This document shows positions 47,896 through 56,528 of a stretch of 64,000 nucleotides of DNA, in pieces. The notes below the pieces were generated by a model. That model had not been told where the DNA came from. It ran no database searches and worked only from the letters and a program-made list of their open reading frames with translations. Both the position numbers and the translations under genes were made by a program. Each line of letters begins with the position of its first letter. The stretch's first letter is position 1. Location of the stretch: positions 124,001-188,000 of the forward strand of contig NZ_CP034433.1 in assembly GCF_003952345.1 (NCBI RefSeq). Direction: 5' to 3'. This DNA is from Iodobacter ciconiae. Its GTDB lineage: Bacteria > Pseudomonadota > Gammaproteobacteria > Burkholderiales > Chitinibacteraceae.

Positions 47896-48231
47896 TTGAA
47901 AATTATTCTTTTGTTTTTTGTTTTTATCAGCTCTTCACTAAGTATTGCGGAAATTCAAACTGGAAAAATTACGGGGTATATCCCCTATGAGGCACCTGGT
48001 AAGCAGGTGCTTATTTTTAAAATCCAGGGAAGTGCGCCAAGTGGTTGTAATACGACAGGGCGGCTTGCTATTGATAGTACATCATTAAAATTTAAAGCCA
48101 CACAGGCTGCAGTAATGAGTGCATTTCATTCGCAATCCGATGTCACTGTACTTATTCCACAATTAACGTGTAATGCATGGTCAAATTCATGGGATGTTGA
48201 AGCTGTTTGTGTTGGGCTTATCCCTTGCTAA
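47896..48231 (+). CDS. Small secreted paralog 2 of cysteine-containing array
   Basis: 111 residues from TTG 47896 with an AGGTG site upstream; signal peptide ending near SIAEI. The mature part shares the layout: ...SGCNTTGRLAID, then TQAAVMSAFHSQSDVTVLIP and a second cysteine (LTCNAW). Codon use and AT content match its neighbours. Confidence 0.6.
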   Translation: MKIILLFFVFISSSLSIAEIQTGKITGYIPYEAPGKQVLIFKIQGSAPSGCNTTGRLAIDSTSLKFKATQAAVMSAFHSQSDVTVLIPQLTCNAWSNSWDVEAVCVGLIPC

Positions 48232-48257
48232 TTAAATTAATATTCAGGATCTGATTG

Positions 48258-48587
48258 ATGAAATTTAGCATAGCATTTTGTTTTTTATTTGCAGCATGTT
48301 TTGCCAGTGCCGCTCCTGGGCAATGGATGCCTGAAGCACGGTTGATTGAGAATATTATTGTTGAAGGGGATGTGGGAGGGAAAGCGTTGATTGTTATTCA
48401 GGGTGGCGTTCCTGCTGATTACATTCCTGCTGGCTGTAATTCTCCATACAATACCCTTGATTTAAGCATATCAAAAGGCAGGGCTCAGCTTGCAATTGCA
48501 TTAACTGCGTATTCAACCGCCAGACCAGTTAAATTGGCTTTGCAGTGTATTGGCGAAAGGCCATTAATTACTCATATTATGCTTTGA
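48258..48587 (+). CDS. Small secreted paralog 3 of cysteine-containing array
   Basis: 109 residues from ATG 48258; signal peptide ending near SAAPG. Layout: IPAGCNSPYNTLDL, helix AQLAIALTAYSTARPVKLAL, then a second cysteine (QCIGERP). Starts 27 bp after paralog 2, so one transcript is likely. Confidence 0.6.
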   Translation: MKFSIAFCFLFAACFASAAPGQWMPEARLIENIIVEGDVGGKALIVIQGGVPADYIPAGCNSPYNTLDLSISKGRAQLAIALTAYSTARPVKLALQCIGERPLITHIML

Positions 48588-48674
48588 TGGTTTTTGTATT
48601 TTCTTAATAGAATTATTTAATATTTCTTTTATTATGTTTTATGCTATTTAAGCAGCTGTGCTAAAGGAGCAATT

Positions 48675-49013
48675 GTGTATTTGTCATTTTTTATAAGGTG
48701 TTGTGTTTTTTTGAGTATTGCACTACAAGCAAACACCCTTTGTGCAGCTTATTTCCCAAATAAATCTATTTCGTTGATTAGAAGTGATGCACGGCCATGT
48801 ACGCTATTTATGCTGGAAGGGGTTACTTCGGCAGATACGGCAACATCTGGGTCTCCTTGGTTTGCTTTGAAAAAATCTCATCCAGCATATAAGGAAAATT
48901 TAACTTTACTAATGAGTGCAAAGCTAACTAATAAAACAGTACATATCACAACAAGCGATGCCATGGTGGCAGAGTGCGGGCATATAGAAGCTGTTGTTGT
49001 AGAACTTATATAA
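48675..49013 (+). CDS. Small secreted paralog 4 of cysteine-containing array
   Basis: 112 residues from GTG 48675; a hydrophobic N-terminus with signal-like cleavage near LCAAY. Layout: ARPCTLFMLEG, helix NLTLLMSAKLTNKTVHITTS and a second cysteine (VAECGHIEAV). The 87-bp gap upstream shows no gene. Confidence 0.58.
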   Translation: MYLSFFIRCCVFLSIALQANTLCAAYFPNKSISLIRSDARPCTLFMLEGVTSADTATSGSPWFALKKSHPAYKENLTLLMSAKLTNKTVHITTSDAMVAECGHIEAVVVELI

Positions 49014-49028
49014 CCAGAGAAATAAAAA

Positions 49029-49382
49029 ATGAAATTTAAATTAATTTTTTCATCCATGCTTTGTTCATATCTGGTATTTGCTCCTGTGTTTGCACAGCAG
49101 CAAATGGCTGATAATGTGACCATTAATTCTGTATCGGTGAATGGCGGGTTGGATAGTCCTAATCAGGGTACAACATGTGTGACAGTATCAGCCGGGGCGC
49201 ATATGTGTCCGGCTGGATATGTAGCTATTCCAAATAACAATAAACAACTGATTGCTGCTGCACTTGCTGCAAAAGCAAACGGAAGTAAAGTGTGGTTATA
49301 TTTTGAAGATGCCTCAGTTTCTTATCATTGCCCCGGCAGAGTATTTACACCTTGCGGTGTAAACAGCATTGAGGTTAAGTAA
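49029..49382 (+). CDS. Small secreted paralog 5 of cysteine-containing array
   Basis: 117 residues from ATG 49029; signal peptide ending near VFAQQ. Layout: four mature cysteines, with the motif KQLIAAALAAKANGSKVWLY shared most closely with paralog 6. It is 15 bp after paralog 4 and abuts paralog 6. Confidence 0.62.
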   Translation: MKFKLIFSSMLCSYLVFAPVFAQQQMADNVTINSVSVNGGLDSPNQGTTCVTVSAGAHMCPAGYVAIPNNNKQLIAAALAAKANGSKVWLYFEDASVSYHCPGRVFTPCGVNSIEVK

Positions 49383-49385
49383 ATG

Positions 49386-49757
49386 ATGGCTGTAATTTAT
49401 AAGATGGTTTTTTGTGGTTTGGTAGTATTTTTTTTGACGATATCAATGAATGCAGATGCTGCGGGAGGATTCCAAACGGGTCTTTCAATTAAAAAAATAA
49501 GAGTGGTTGGGGATTTTCAAGGGGAAATGTATGATAACTCTATTGAACTTTGGGTCTCTCCTAATTTAAACCTGCCAAGCCACTTGAAATGCACTTCACC
49601 AATGATTGTATATATTGATGCTAAGAATAAACATCTTATAGCCGCAGCGTACCTTGCGTTTTCAATGAGTAAGAAAATTGATATTTACGTTGATGATGTA
49701 TTACCAATCAGGGGTATGTCGTGTGAAGTGTCCTACTTGGATATATCTGATCAATAG
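49386..49757 (+). CDS. Small secreted paralog 6 of cysteine-containing array
   Basis: 123 residues from ATG 49386 (another ATG at 49383); signal peptide ending near ADAAGG. Layout: LKCTSPMIVYIDAKNKHLIA then AAYLAFSMSKKIDIYVDD and a second cysteine (GMSCEVSYLDI). The gene starts within 3 bp of the paralog 5 stop, so coupling is likely. Confidence 0.62.
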   Translation: MAVIYKMVFCGLVVFFLTISMNADAAGGFQTGLSIKKIRVVGDFQGEMYDNSIELWVSPNLNLPSHLKCTSPMIVYIDAKNKHLIAAAYLAFSMSKKIDIYVDDVLPIRGMSCEVSYLDISDQ

Positions 49758-49835
49758 ATATTGATAGTTTTTAGAGTGGGCTTTTCTCTTTATGGCTCAC
49801 TCTGAAGTAGAAATAATTTCAAAGAATCAATGGGT

Positions 49836-50033
49836 CTATTGCGCTATAGATCCCCATACCAAGCTACATCGGCCATAAAATGCAGTATATGCAGGATCGT
49901 CAGTGATTCTAAGATAAACGGGTTGCTTTGTGCTTTGTGCAAGTAATAGTAGTGAGTAAAGGCGTTTATCTGTATCTGTGCTTTTTAAAGTTGTGATGTA
50001 TGTATTATTACAATTAAGGCCTTGCGGTACAAC
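49836..50033 (-). pseudogene. Small secreted paralog 7, interrupted by an IS copy
   Basis: The minus strand encodes the C-terminal part of another member: GLNCNNTYITTL, YSLLLLAQSTKQPVYLRITD, then RCSLVWGSIAQ. The IS copy at 50034 removes its start, so the signal peptide is lost. Its opposite orientation to the other six members is unusual. Confidence 0.65.
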
Positions 50034-50100
50034 GGTAATCCCCCCACAAAACCAGCTCATTTTTAAGTAGAATTTTCTCGCAGTCTTTGAGGAGCTCTAC

Positions 50101-50367
50101 ATGAAAGCAGCACGTTATTCCGACAGCCAGATTATGGCGATTTTAAAGCAAGCTGAAGCCGGTTCGACCGTTCCTGATCTATGCCGAGAGCACGGTATGA
50201 GTTCTGCCTCTTTCTACAAGTGGCGTGCTAAATTTGGCGGCATGGACGTTTCCATGATGACGCGAATGAAAGAGCTTGAAGATGAAAATCGGCGTCTCAA
50301 AAAAATGTACATAGAGGCACAGATGCAAGCCGACGTCATCAAGGAAGCCATGTCAAAAAAGTGGTGA
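50101..50367 (+). CDS. IS3-family transposase OrfA (copy 2)
   Basis: 88 residues, identical to the copy at 36737. The slippery heptamer A-AAA-AAG is retained at about 50355-50361. Confidence 0.9.
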   Translation: MKAARYSDSQIMAILKQAEAGSTVPDLCREHGMSSASFYKWRAKFGGMDVSMMTRMKELEDENRRLKKMYIEAQMQADVIKEAMSKKW

Positions 50368-51188
50368 AGCCATCTCAGCGTCGCGAGATGGCTCACTGGG
50401 CCGTTGAAACCAAGGCATTGTCTATTCGTGCGGCTTGCGCCAGCTTTTCAATTAGCACGACTTGCTATCGCTATATTCGTAAGTTGGATGTCGAAAACAC
50501 CAAAATCGCCGATTCTCTGGTTCAGCTCACAGAGGAACACAAAAACTGGGGCTTCGGTCTCTGCTTTTTGCATCTGCGCAATGTCAAGAAAAAGCACTGG
50601 AACCATAAACGTGTTTACCGCATTTATTGCGATTTAGAATTAAATCTGCGAATTAAACCAAAAAAACGTTTAGATCGTGAAACGCCAGAGCCATTAGCAG
50701 TGCCTGAGGCAAAAAATGAAACTTGGTCGATGGATTTTATGCACGATCAATTAGCCGATGGACGTAGTATTCGCTTATTTAACGTGATTGATGATTTTAA
50801 TCGTGAAGGATTAGGTATTGAGGTCGATTTCTCTTTGCCTGCAGAGCGAGTAGTACGCAGCCTGAATCAAATTATTGAATGGCGCGGTAAACCCAAACGA
50901 ATCAGGTCTGATAATGGCCCTGAATACATTAGTCACATATTAAAGAATTGGGCAGAACAACAATCGATTGAATTGGCCTATATCCAGCCCGGCAACCCGC
51001 AGCAGAATGCGTATATTGAACGCTATAATCGCACTGTTCGATATGAATGGCTGGCTTGTGATGATTTTGAAAGTATTGCGGAAGTACAAGAAATCGCAAC
51101 GCAATGGCTTTGGAGTTACAATAACGAACGCCCACATATGGGATTGGGTGGCATCACCCCGAAACAGAAACTGGCATTACATGCCTAG
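50361..51188 (+). CDS. IS3-family transposase OrfB (copy 2)
   Basis: 275 residues, identical to the copy at 36997, with intact DDE residues. Identity between copies points to recent transposition or gene conversion. Confidence 0.9.
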   Translation: MVKPSQRREMAHWAVETKALSIRAACASFSISTTCYRYIRKLDVENTKIADSLVQLTEEHKNWGFGLCFLHLRNVKKKHWNHKRVYRIYCDLELNLRIKPKKRLDRETPEPLAVPEAKNETWSMDFMHDQLADGRSIRLFNVIDDFNREGLGIEVDFSLPAERVVRSLNQIIEWRGKPKRIRSDNGPEYISHILKNWAEQQSIELAYIQPGNPQQNAYIERYNRTVRYEWLACDDFESIAEVQEIATQWLWSYNNERPHMGLGGITPKQKLALHA

Positions 51189-51197
51189 CCTCTACTT

Positions 51198-52229
51198 TTG
51201 AGTGAGCTTAAAAATGGGGGGATTACCTCTGTTTCTTTGCAAGGTCTGAGTATAGCTTTGGTTGAAGTCCTTAAAATCACAGAGACTCAAGCAAAAGAGT
51301 TAATTGCTTACTTTACATTCGATGGCAACAATAACAAACAGACACTTTGGCAGCGACCGCTTCTTAAACAAGGGGATGGATTATTACTGGTCTGGTTACC
51401 TTTGATTGGCTCCCATCCGATGCACCTTATCGCAGAATGGGCAAAAGAGGCTAAACACCTGGAAGTGATTAATAATAAGCGAGGTCTGGGATTTGAGGTG
51501 GAGGTCGCTACAGTATTGTCGGCGGCTATTCAACAGAGTTCATTTTGCGAGGACGCGTTTGTATTCAGGTCACGTATTGAAATGCCTGATCGAAAAATTG
51601 GTGATATTGATGTCATTTTGATTTTAGGGGATACGGCTTTCGTGCTGGAATGCCGCAATTTGATGCATCCAGCGACACCTCATGAGTTTTGGAGTGTTGC
51701 TTATGAGTTGAATGAAAAAATCGATCAGGTAGTTCGAAAGCGTAATTATCTGTTTGATAACCCAGCTATTCTCTCTGGCTTGATTGCAGAAAGTCCCTTT
51801 TCTCAAGTTAATCGAAAAATTAACAAGGTCGTGGGAGTAGTGGTTTCAAACTCCTATTTGTTTGAAGGAGTCAGCGATGTTGAGCCCTATTTTGTTCATG
51901 TGGATACCCTTTTCAATACTATTTTGACAGGGGGGCCATTGTTTGGGGATATGGGTGATGATGGGCGAGAAATTACACTTCATGTTGATTACTTTAAGCC
52001 TAATGTCCCACCAAGCGAAACGTTAATTCGTGCAATTGCCAAGCCAGCAAAAGCTGAATTTTATCGGCAGTGCATTAACAGAATGGATTTCCCTATTCCA
52101 GCGGTCGACCAAACGGAGCCCTATGGTATTTTTAGTAAATGGGTGTTTACTCCACCTGAAACAGGTGCTCTCCGCTCTATGTTGAATAAGTGCTCATTTG
52201 CGAGCGATATCGTCACCAAGTTTGAATGA
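51198..52229 (+). pseudogene. 5'-truncated nuclease-like protein (PD-(D/E)xK or NERD-like)
   Basis: 343 residues as read, but the start lies inside the IS end (first residues MSELKNGG are IS-encoded), so the native N-terminus is missing. The middle contains IGDIDVILILGDTAFVLECR, which resembles the catalytic strand pattern D-x-ExR/K of restriction-type nucleases. The tail is unknown. Whether the truncated product is functional is unknown. A perfect 12-bp hairpin terminator follows at 52251-52279. Confidence 0.6.
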
Positions 52230-52250
52230 TTAACTGATGATATAGCTTGT

Positions 52251-52279
52251 TAAAAATAGCCAGATCAGCTGGCTATTTT
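52251..52279 (+). terminator. Rho-independent terminator after the truncated nuclease-like gene
   Basis: Perfect 12-bp stem AAAAATAGCCAG/CTGGCTATTTTT with a 5-nt ATCAG loop, ending in T5. Confidence 0.85.
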
Positions 52280-52602
52280 TACACCTTAATAATGATTTTT
52301 TTATTGGGCCGGTTGGATAATCGTAGGACTGCCTAGGCAATCACTTCATTAAACACTCTCTAAAGCACGGACTCGCCATAAATAGAGAAATGCCCTGAAA
52401 GCCCCGCCGTAGCTAGATAGCAATAACTGTTCCATGTGAAAAATAATGCTGCCCGCTTCCGTACTCGGGTTTTAAAGAGCAGGAGAGAAATGGAGAGCAT
52501 TGGCTATTTTGAGAGCAGAGTATTTTTTAAAAACGGAAGGAAAAGGGGAGTGCGGGACGGAAGCCTTGCTGCATAAGGCTTGTAACGGCGGGCTTAGAAA
52601 GG
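52280..52602. other. Gene-free stretch between terminator and tmRNA terminator
   Basis: About 320 bp with no credible gene or repeat visible. It separates the accessory region from the housekeeping tmRNA gene. Confidence 0.4.
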
Positions 52603-52632
52603 AAAAAACCCCTACTGAGAACAGTAGGGGTT
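52603..52632 (-). terminator. Rho-independent terminator of tmRNA
   Basis: Minus-strand stem AACCCCTACTG-TTCT-CAGTAGGGGTT followed by T4, directly after the tmRNA 3' end. Confidence 0.85.
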
Positions 52633-52639
52633 CGTGTAC

Positions 52640-53004
52640 TGGTGGAGCCGGCGGGAGTCGAACCCGCGTCCGGAAGCACTCTATAGTGAGTTCTACATAC
52701 TTAGTCATGTCATTTGGTTTTAATTCCCGACCACGCCGACCGACAGGCTTGGAGAGAACGAGTTACCTTGGATTTAACTTCTGCCCAAGTAACCCGAGCA
52801 AAAGCGATCCCATCTTAATGACTCTGCGTATCGTTTTTAGGCGACCTACCCGATGGGCCCTGTAGTGCAGAGTCTAGCGCGATTAAGCGGCTAGAGCGTA
52901 GTTATTGTCGTTTGCGACTATATAAATTCAGTGTTTTACGGGAATCTGAGACCCCGGTATGCCCTCATCCACTTCGCAACCCCCGTCGAAACCATGGCGG
53001 CCCC
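52640..53004 (-). ncRNA. ssrA: Transfer-messenger RNA (tmRNA)
   Basis: One-piece tmRNA of 365 nt. The 5' end GGGGCCGCCATGGTTTCGAC and the 3' end GGTTCGACTCCCGCCGGCTC followed by CACCA pair into the tRNA-like domain. The tag frame GCA AAC GAC AAT AAC TAC GCT CTA GCC GCT TAA (52915-52883) encodes ANDNNYALAA, ending in the usual ALAA protease signal. It rescues stalled ribosomes with SmpB. A TTGTGC-17-TATAAT promoter precedes it (53047-53019). Confidence 0.97.
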
Positions 53005-53018
53005 AATGAAGATCTCTG

Positions 53019-53047
53019 ATTATACGCGTAAGGCCACGCTTGCACAA
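53019..53047 (-). promoter_or_regulatory. Sigma70-type promoter of ssrA
   Basis: Minus strand: -35 TTGTGC (53047-53042), 17-bp spacer, perfect -10 TATAAT (53024-53019). Transcription would begin about 7 nt further on, just before the mature 5' end at 53004. Confidence 0.75.
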
Positions 53048-53190
53048 CGATAGCCTTTGTATGTGCTGGCTTCCGGTGAAGCTTGCTGGCGGTGATGGCT
53101 TGATTTGTTAGCGATAACAAAGGCTTATGCGGGCTGTGTGGGAGAGAGTGTTTTGCGCTGCTTGGGTGATTATTTCTGTAGAAGCTGCGC

Positions 53191-53230
53191 TAAATCCCCC
53201 TCAGTCCTCCTTTTTCAAAGGGGGAGGCAA
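53191..53230. repeat. Dispersed CCCCCT/AGGGGG intergenic repeat
   Basis: A single copy of the repeat type seen at 10104-10220 (AAATCCCCCTCAGTCCTCC, then CAAAGGGGGAGGC). Confidence 0.65.
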
Positions 53231-53318
53231 GGTCAAACGCCTTCAAAAAATGACTTACCTTTAATTTTGCCTGTTCCAGGGTCGGGCCAGGCTAGTTTGC
53301 CAGAGCGGGTTGCAGATT

Positions 53319-53972
53319 TTAGCCTGGCAGGTGCTGAAGTAGATCCAGCGGGTGGGCGATGCGGTGGTCGGCACCCCATTCCTGAGGTTTGTCGTGACCG
53401 CTGATATAGCCGTAATCGGCCAGCACGGTGCGCATGCCTACTTTGCGGCCAGCTTCAATATCGCGTTCTGCATCGCCTACATAGATGCAGTTGGCCGGGT
53501 CAACGCCCAGCCGGGCGGCGGCAAAATACATGGGTTTGGCGTCAGGCTTGGCCACGCCTACGGTATCCCCTGAAACCACGACGCCGGGGCGGCTTGGAAA
53601 GGGGAGTTGTGCGATCAGCGGGTCGGTATAGCGGGCAGGTTTATTGGTGACAATGCCCCATTGCAGGCCGCGGGTGGCAATTTTTTCGATCAGGGCATGA
53701 ATGCCTTCAAACAGGGCGGTTTCTTCACAGAGGCTGGCTTCATACAGCGCCAGAAAACGCTCACGTAGCGCAGCAAACTGCTCGTCTTCTGGGATAACAC
53801 CAAAGCCCAGCTCGATCAGGCCGCGCGCGCCGTGGGATGCCAGCGGGCGGATGGCGGAGTAAGGCTGCGGCTTGCGGCCTTCTTCGGCAAGCAGGCGGTT
53901 GAGCGCTGCACCTAAATCAGGTGCGGTGTCAGCAAGCGTGCCGTCAAGATCGAATAAGACTGCGCTAATCAT
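53319..53972 (-). CDS. gph: Phosphoglycolate phosphatase
   Basis: 217 residues from ATG 53972, which follows AAAGGAAAAC. HAD-superfamily enzyme that hydrolyses 2-phosphoglycolate: DLDGTLADT (catalytic Asp), VTNKPA, VAKPDAKPM (Lys) and VGDAERDIEAG (acidic motif IV). It is the last gene of a minus-strand group with ubiG. A 35-codon ORF that copies its own first 19 codons lies just upstream and overlaps its start. Confidence 0.9.
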   Translation of the reverse strand: MISAVLFDLDGTLADTAPDLGAALNRLLAEEGRKPQPYSAIRPLASHGARGLIELGFGVIPEDEQFAALRERFLALYEASLCEETALFEGIHALIEKIATRGLQWGIVTNKPARYTDPLIAQLPFPSRPGVVVSGDTVGVAKPDAKPMYFAAARLGVDPANCIYVGDAERDIEAGRKVGMRTVLADYGYISGHDKPQEWGADHRIAHPLDLLQHLPG

Positions 53973-54076
53973 ACTGTTTTCCTTTTGATGATATTGGACT
54001 GTTGCTCCGCTGCACAAATATCAGGTGCGGTGTCAGCCAGCGTGCCGTCAAGATCGAACAGGACTGCGGTAATCAT
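53969..54076 (-). pseudogene. Duplicated gph 5' fragment (short ORF overlapping gph start)
   Basis: The ORF (35 codons) begins MITAVLFDLDGTLADTAPD, almost identical to the gph start (MISAVLFDLDGTLADTAPD), then diverges (ICAAEQQSNIIKRKTV) and stops with TGA overlapping the gph ATG (ATGA). The nucleotide duplication covers about 75 bp. It may feed ribosomes into gph by coupling, or be a simple scar. Confidence 0.75.
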
Positions 54077-54118
54077 GGTGTTTTCCTTGTGAGTTTTAAG
54101 TGGATAGTCTGTCTTGAT

Positions 54119-54829
54119 TTAAGGGGCTTTCCTTGTGGCAATCAGGTAGTTCACGGCTGCATCGTCATCCAGCTTATAGATTTTGGTGAGCGGGTTATAG
54201 CTCAGGCCGCTGAGCGATATGGTTTCGACTTCTGCATTGCGGGTCATGCGGGCGAGCTCAGATGGCTTGATAAATTTGGCGTAGTCGTGCGTGCCGCGCG
54301 GCAGCATGCCCAGTACATATTCAGCGCCCACTACAGCCAGCAGATAGCTTTTAGCATTGCGGTTGAGGGTAGAAAAGAATACCCAGCCACCTGGTTTAAC
54401 GAGGCGTGCGCAGGCGGCGACTACGCTCGCCGGGCTTGGCACGTGTTCAAGCATTTCCATGCAGGTGACGATGTCGTAGCTTTCTGGCACTTCTGTAGCC
54501 AGCTGCTCCACCGGCACACAGCGGTAATCGACTTCCAGTTTGGATTCAAATAAATGCAGTTTGGCTACTTTTAGCGATTTTTCTGCCAGATCAATGCCGG
54601 TAACCTGTGCGCCCTGGCGGGCCAGGCCTTCGGCCAGAATGCCGCCGCCGCAGCCTACATCGAGGATTTTTTTGCCAGCCAGCCCAATGTGCTTTTGCAT
54701 AAAGTCGATGCGCAGCGGATTGATCTCGTGCAGGGGTTTGAATTCGCTTTCGGTATCCCACCATTTATGGGCGAGTGCGGAGAATTTGGCGATCTCGGAA
54801 GGGTCGACATTAATAGGTGCTTCAGTCAT
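54119..54829 (-). CDS. ubiG: Ubiquinone biosynthesis O-methyltransferase
   Basis: 236 residues. SAM-binding motif I ILDVGCGGGILAEGLARQGA (about residue 55), then TGIDLAEKSL and the post-motif segments. It carries out both O-methylations in ubiquinone synthesis. Starts ATG 54829, overlapping the stop of an uncertain upstream ORF by 4 bp; AAGGAAACC precedes it. Confidence 0.93.
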   Translation of the reverse strand: MTEAPINVDPSEIAKFSALAHKWWDTESEFKPLHEINPLRIDFMQKHIGLAGKKILDVGCGGGILAEGLARQGAQVTGIDLAEKSLKVAKLHLFESKLEVDYRCVPVEQLATEVPESYDIVTCMEMLEHVPSPASVVAACARLVKPGGWVFFSTLNRNAKSYLLAVVGAEYVLGMLPRGTHDYAKFIKPSELARMTRNAEVETISLSGLSYNPLTKIYKLDDDAAVNYLIATRKAP

Positions 54830-55143
54830 TTGGTTTCCTTGGTCTTAGATAATGCACTGCCGGGCATTTTGCTGGTATAGGGTTGCTGCCCTTTTTGATC
54901 AATACAACCGCCAAATATGGCGGGTTCGCGGGCAATCTGCTGCATAACATAATGCGTGATAGAGAGTTGTAACAAAGGCTGGATAGGGGCGACTGATGAA
55001 TCGATGGCAATTGGATTTAGGTGGTTGCCTGTATTAATGGGGCCCATTTTATCATTGAGACGCATCCCTTTGGCACCGTTTATGGTGAAGATCGTGCTAT
55101 CCAAAATAAAATTGTCGCTGCTACAGATCCGGCGAGCCAGCAC
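54826..55143 (-). CDS. Uncertain small ORF upstream of ubiG
   Basis: 105 residues, GTG start at best, no clear Shine-Dalgarno. The stop overlaps the ubiG ATG (ATGA), which argues for a real, coupled gene. The mature-like part contains PINTGNHLNPIAIDSSVAPI. I recognise no family, so it may be spurious. Confidence 0.35.
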   Translation of the reverse strand: MLARRICSSDNFILDSTIFTINGAKGMRLNDKMGPINTGNHLNPIAIDSSVAPIQPLLQLSITHYVMQQIAREPAIFGGCIDQKGQQPYTSKMPGSALSKTKETK

Positions 55144-55210
55144 AGCGGTGGCAGCTAGCTTAGCAGGGGTCAGTCACCTGCAGCCCACATGCCATTTCAG
55201 AGCGGTGTAT

Positions 55211-55560
55211 TGAGCAGGGGGATGCATGGTTTCGGTGTTTTTTATTGCCGGATCAGTACTGTATTAGTCTGATCATCGATGATAGTTGTGCGATTAATGA
55301 TGTTTGCATGGATAGTTAACATTTGGGCCTGGCTTTAACCGAGATTAGCCGGAAGGGGAGGCAATTACTTATATGAAATTGCCTAGATGATCGAAAAAAA
55401 TAGATATGTATTTATTTAAATAGCATCGGGGTAAGGGCTGGGCAGTCTTGTGCTTTGATTGTAAAAGGAGAATTAATTTAATTAAAACATTTTAATGTTG
55501 GGCGAATAGTTTTATTTTTGTCTTTTTTTGAAAACTGATTACTCGTTAAGATAGGAAAAA
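55211..55560. other. Gene-free stretch
   Basis: About 350 bp with no credible gene or structured repeat on either strand. Confidence 0.35.
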
Positions 55561-55561
55561 C

Positions 55562-55595
55562 AAAAAAGCCGACCCTGCGGTCGGCTTTTTTTAAA
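55562..55595 (-). terminator. Bidirectional terminator after the small lipoprotein gene
   Basis: AAAAAGCCGACC-CTGC-GGTCGGCTTTTTTT; it reads as a terminator on both strands and ends the minus-strand lipoprotein transcript. Confidence 0.8.
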
Positions 55596-55612
55596 ACGAT
55601 ACTGCTTGCAAA

Positions 55613-55810
55613 TTACTTAGCAGCAGAAGCTTCGGAAGCAACTACTTCGGAAGCAACAGGAGCTGCTTCAACAACAGCAGATGCCGCTTCAACAACAGCA
55701 GATGCTGCTTCAACAACAGCTGATGCTGCTTCAATAGGAGCTTCATCTTTCTTGCCGCAAGCAGACAGGGCAACGGCGATCAGAGCAGCAACTAGCAGGG
55801 ACTTTTTCAT
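55613..55810 (-). CDS. Small alanine/valine-rich lipoprotein with 21-bp repeats
   Basis: 65 residues from ATG 55810. Signal peptide with lipobox LSAC (MKKSLLVAALIAVALSACGK), then EAASAVV-type repeats encoded by perfect or near-perfect 21-bp units (55667-55729). It is presumably an outer-membrane lipoprotein; function unknown. The frame is open upstream to 55900 without a credible start. Confidence 0.75.
   Translation of the reverse strand: MKKSLLVAALIAVALSACGKKDEAPIEAASAVVEAASAVVEAASAVVEAAPVASEVVASEASAAK
55667..55729. repeat. Three 21-bp tandem repeats inside the lipoprotein gene
   Basis: Units at 55667-55687, 55688-55708 and 55709-55729 (first: TTCAACAACAGCAGATGCCG plus C), differing by one or two bases. 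In-frame gain or loss changes the number of EAASAVV units. Confidence 0.85.
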
Positions 55811-56021
55811 TATGAACTTACCTTTGACAGAGACGAATGGGACGAACGAAATTAAATAGGTGCAATCAACCGTGGATCGATGCTGAAAAACTGCAATCAT
55901 TCAGTGACCGACCGACAGCGCAAATAATATCACGTTTTATTTGAAAGAACAGTCCAACACATTATGAATACCGTTATTTAGGCAAAAATTCTGCAACGCC
56001 GTGTAACAAGATGTTAAATAC

Positions 56022-56528
56022 CTAGATACACAGGCGTTGCCATTCATTACTTGGGTTCGATTGCTCCCAAAGAGCATTAAATTGCTGTTGCAGTGTCGCA
56101 ACAATATAAGGTTCTGTTGTGATTTCTCCGCGTGGCCAATCAAAATGATGACGATGCAATAAACAGGCTTTATCCACCAGGATAAAGCCTTCTTTCCAGT
56201 TGGAGCAGGATTCATGAGCAAGCCGCAATTCAATTTTTGACGGAAATTTTTCTGTCAATTGTAAAAATTGCGGACATCGCTGACTAAGGTATTGAGTGTC
56301 AAATGCAATCAGGCGTAAACGTCCTGCCGGTTGGGTGGTGAAAAACGCCCATAAGGCATCAAAAACAAGCTTACTGCCCAGGTCATAGTGTGAAAAGTTG
56401 TGCTCACAAAGCAATAATTCGTGTTGCGCAGACGCCAATAATTGCGCCACGGCGGCTGGATAAGCCGCGTAGGTATCAAAAATCCGGGCTTCAGGAAAGC
56501 TGCAGGTAGCCATATTCGTAGCATTCAT
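56022..56528 (-). CDS. DUF7931-like protein
   Basis: 168 residues. The start may be ATG 56528 or ATG 56513, both overlapping the 3' end of roxA. It shows a histidine-rich end (LLHRHHFDWPRGEITTEPY) and PLD-like spacing. The tight overlap suggests cotranscription with roxA. Function unknown. Confidence 0.65.
   Translation of the reverse strand: MNATNMATCSFPEARIFDTYAAYPAAVAQLLASAQHELLLCEHNFSHYDLGSKLVFDALWAFFTTQPAGRLRLIAFDTQYLSQRCPQFLQLTEKFPSKIELRLAHESCSNWKEGFILVDKACLLHRHHFDWPRGEITTEPYIVATLQQQFNALWEQSNPSNEWQRLCI

Larger units (their letters stand above)
50034..51227 (+). mobile_element. IS3-family insertion sequence, copy 2
   Basis: About 1194 bp with the same ends as copy 1 (six C instead of five in the left C run) and identical OrfA and OrfB. 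It lies in the same orientation as copy 1, 12.2 kb away, interrupts small secreted paralog 7 on its left and joins the truncated gene at 51198 on its right. No target duplication is seen. Confidence 0.88.

Noticed and set aside
34840..52229. A CRISPR array or phage-defence island
   Set aside because: No regularly spaced identical repeats; repeats seen are IS ends and intergenic palindromes.
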